From positions 20,139,601 to 20,203,600 of the forward strand of contig CM049319.1 in assembly GCA_026874595.1 (NCBI GenBank): 64,000 bases of DNA, written 5' to 3'. Numbering within the stretch: the first letter of the stretch is position 1; each line of letters begins with the position of its first letter. Under the pieces are notes generated by a model that was not told where the DNA came from, did not search any database, and worked only from the letters and a program-made list of their open reading frames with translations. The DNA comes from Sipunculus nudus. Its lineage: Eukaryota > Annelida > Sipuncula > Golfingiida > Sipunculidae. Made by a program: the position numbers and the translations under genes. Below are positions 61,928 through 64,000 of the stretch, piece by piece.

Positions 61928-63301
61928 AAGATAAGATAAGATAAGATAAGATAACATTTATTAGCCTTCAGTTCCAGGAATTTGTTGTTGACTTGCAATT
62001 CATTACATAAAAAATAAATAAGTAAATAGATAGATAAAAACATAAAAATAATACATAAAAATACATAAAAATCACACATAACATATTGACTATGCATGTA
62101 AAATAAAGCATGTAAAAATGATAAAACAGATAATTCTGCAGGTAAAACACATAATTCAAAACATTAAATTTCTAAGAGGGTTGTGAGTTAAAAAGTTTAA
62201 TACTGTGTGGTACGAGAGATTTTTTAAAACGAGTTGTTCTGCAGAATATTGTATCTAGGCGTTTACCTGAAGGTAAAAAACGGAACTCTGAATATAGGGG
62301 ATGTGTTTTGTCATTCATGACCTTAGATAGGAAGGCCATTGTTTTGGTTTCACAGATTTCCTGGTGTGTGGCAAGAGAAGTAACAGTTATTCTACTACTT
62401 CTCTTCCTGGTATTATTCAACTGTTTCTTTAACTTATCAGATATATTTGTAAACCAGCACTCCAGTGAATAAGTAAGGACACTGGAAATTACTGAATTAT
62501 AAAACATGGTAATTATGGTTTTGTCAATATTAAGCTTTCTTAGATAATAAAGGTAATATAATCTTTTGTTTGCTTTCTTGGATTGATTCAACACATGCAT
62601 GTTCTTTCCAATTCAGATTTCTGTCAATAATACATCCTAAGTATTTATAATTTTCTACAATATCAACATCTGCATTTTTGATAGCAACTGGGGTAATTAC
62701 AGATTTTAATCTCCTAAAATCAAAGACTACTTCTTTAGTTTTCTTTACATTTAACTGAAGGTAGTGTTCCTCACACCAACCAGTCACATATTGAATGGTT
62801 TTCCTGTAGAGCGATTCATCATTCTTGTGTATCAGGCCTATAATGACAGTGTCGTCTGCATATTTGATAATTTTACAATCTGAAAGGCTCACAGACAAAT
62901 TATTTGTATATAGAATAAAAAGGACTGCTGACAGAACACAGCCTTGTGGAGCACCAGTATTTATGATTATATCTGAAGAAGTTTCTTTGCTTGTTCTAAC
63001 ATGTTGTCTTCTATCCGAGAGAAAATCTAGAATCCATAGACAGTAGGAAAGAGGAATGTTATATCTACAGAGCTGATTGATCATAATGTGTGGCTGTATT
63101 GTATTGAAGGCTGAAGAATAATCAATGAAAAAAGATCTGGCATAATTTCTGGGGTCCCTGTCTAAGTGTTGATAAATATAATGAGTTAATGTGGCAATTG
63201 CGTCGCTTGTGCATCTGTTGGATGAATATGCAAACTGATGTTGATCTAGCATTGGTTTAACAATTGGAAGTAATTTATTAAGAACTATTCGCTCCAAAGA
63301 T
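61928..63301 (-). mobile_element. Rex1/CR1-like LINE reverse transcriptase, 5' truncated, one frameshift
   Basis: The minus-strand frame from about 63300 reads LERIVLNKLLPIVKPMLDQH, FIDYSSAFNTIQPH, GAPQGCVLSAVLFILYTN and KYADDTVIIGL, the finger and palm motifs of a non-LTR reverse transcriptase with an intact catalytic YADD. The thumb and tail follow (NYKYLGCIIDRNLNWKEH, then LYYLYYLRKLNIDK, NSVISSVLTYSLECWF) after one frame change near 62560-62600. The element ends in AATAAATGTTATC and a TTATC pentamer tail at 61928-61955. Its 5' end is cut exactly at an AT microsatellite. Low decay suggests a fairly recent copy. Confidence 0.88.
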
Positions 63302-63306
63302 TTATT

Positions 63307-63383
<77 letters not shown>
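63302..63383. repeat. AT dinucleotide microsatellite at the LINE 5' junction
   Basis: AT runs with a few GT interruptions; it directly abuts the truncated LINE. Confidence 0.95.
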
Positions 63384-63386
<3 letters not shown>

Positions 63387-63549
63387 CTAATAAATGTTCG
63401 ATCTGGAAACTTGCCCATCTCATATGCTACTATAAGTTACTCTAAAAATAATGGACATTTTTTTTCCGCCTAAATCTTATTCTATCTGAACAGAATGTAT
63501 GTTTTGGCTAGGATTTGTTATAGGGGCGTGAAGACACACTCCAATGCAG

Positions 63550-63645
63550 CTGGAAAAAAAAATATGAGAAATTTTCCTCGGCCTTTCACCATATATATAA
63601 ACAAAAAATATGAGAAATTATCTCGGCCTTTCACCATGCATATAC
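63550..63645. repeat. Short tandem duplication
   Basis: AATATGAGAAATT followed by CTCGGCCTTTCACCATG/A occurs twice, about 53 bases apart. The rest of 63400-64000 shows no gene. Confidence 0.8.
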
Positions 63646-64000
63646 AGTTTGTCCAATTATATAAAATCTCGGATAATAAAAATAAGGCTTGTGACTAAAC
63701 GTGACAAAGTTTACAGACATGACATTGTTATACACGGCACAGCTGATACCAAGGGAAAGGGAATTGGAACTTATCAGTTTAGTCGCAATATTAAAATATA
63801 TTATTTTCGAACAGCAGTCATAATTAACCTCAGTAGCTTCCTTCAAGCAAAAGCTGTCCTAAAACATTACTTATGACTGCTTGTCCCGTGTATATATAGT
63901 TATCAGCTCTCATACGTCCGCCAGGTGGTGGTAATTTTAAATATTTGTTGCTGTTGGTTGGTTGGGTTGTAATTTACTTTGATTGAATAAAATTTCAACG

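Overview
The window is animal nuclear DNA. It is AT-rich, microsatellite-rich and repeat-rich, with short coding exons separated by introns of 0.3 to 5 kb and GT/AG splice sites. The gene content (a SYLF-domain SH3YL1 orthologue, Mediator subunit MED18 and a four-transmembrane PMP22/claudin-type protein) is metazoan. The repeats (tRNA-headed SINEs, CR1/L2- and Rex1-like LINEs, many short inverted-repeat elements, AGGTCA-bearing tandem repeats) look like those of a mollusc, most likely a bivalve. The species is inferred from style, not proven.

Three genes were rebuilt exon by exon. (1) SH3YL1, minus strand, about 5.5 to 9.4 kb: four exons give the N-terminal SYLF lipid-binding domain; the SH3 end was not found. 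Next to the last visible exon are two tandem, degenerate copies of its 5' half. (2) A PMP22/EMP/claudin-superfamily gene, plus strand, 17.9 to 27.5 kb: four exons, 205 codons, complete. (3) MED18, minus strand, 35.3 to 40.7 kb: six exons, 218 codons, complete. Its short last exon ends in a glutamine tract.

Most of the rest is mobile or repetitive. 0 to 5.3 kb: two TATTAC-hexamer clusters around a roughly 3 kb element with inverted ends and five copies of a 16-base motif. 7.8 and 21.3 kb: two copies of a roughly 295 bp inverted-repeat element. 12.7 and 42.0 kb: SINE-like units. 14.1 to 15.8 kb: broken LINE halves facing each other. 19.8 to 20.1 kb: a GA/60-mer compound minisatellite. 29.3 to 30.2 and 39.0 to 39.4 kb: quasi-tandem repeats carrying TCAAGGTCA. 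40.9 and 47.8 kb: another inverted-repeat element. 46.3, 49.2 to 52.3 and 61.9 to 63.3 kb: LINE remnants, the middle one with a 379 bp inverted-repeat insert at its 5' end. 55 to 60 kb: diverged duplications and repeats without recognisable genes.

The three genes belong to unrelated pathways (membrane lipid/actin, cell junction or membrane organisation, transcription), and there is no sign that they form a unit. The best items for follow-up are the 16-base motif element, the SH3YL1 pseudo-exons, the perfect 21 bp hairpin at 28.83 kb, the MED18 glutamine tail and the ORF-bearing insert in the 52 kb LINE.
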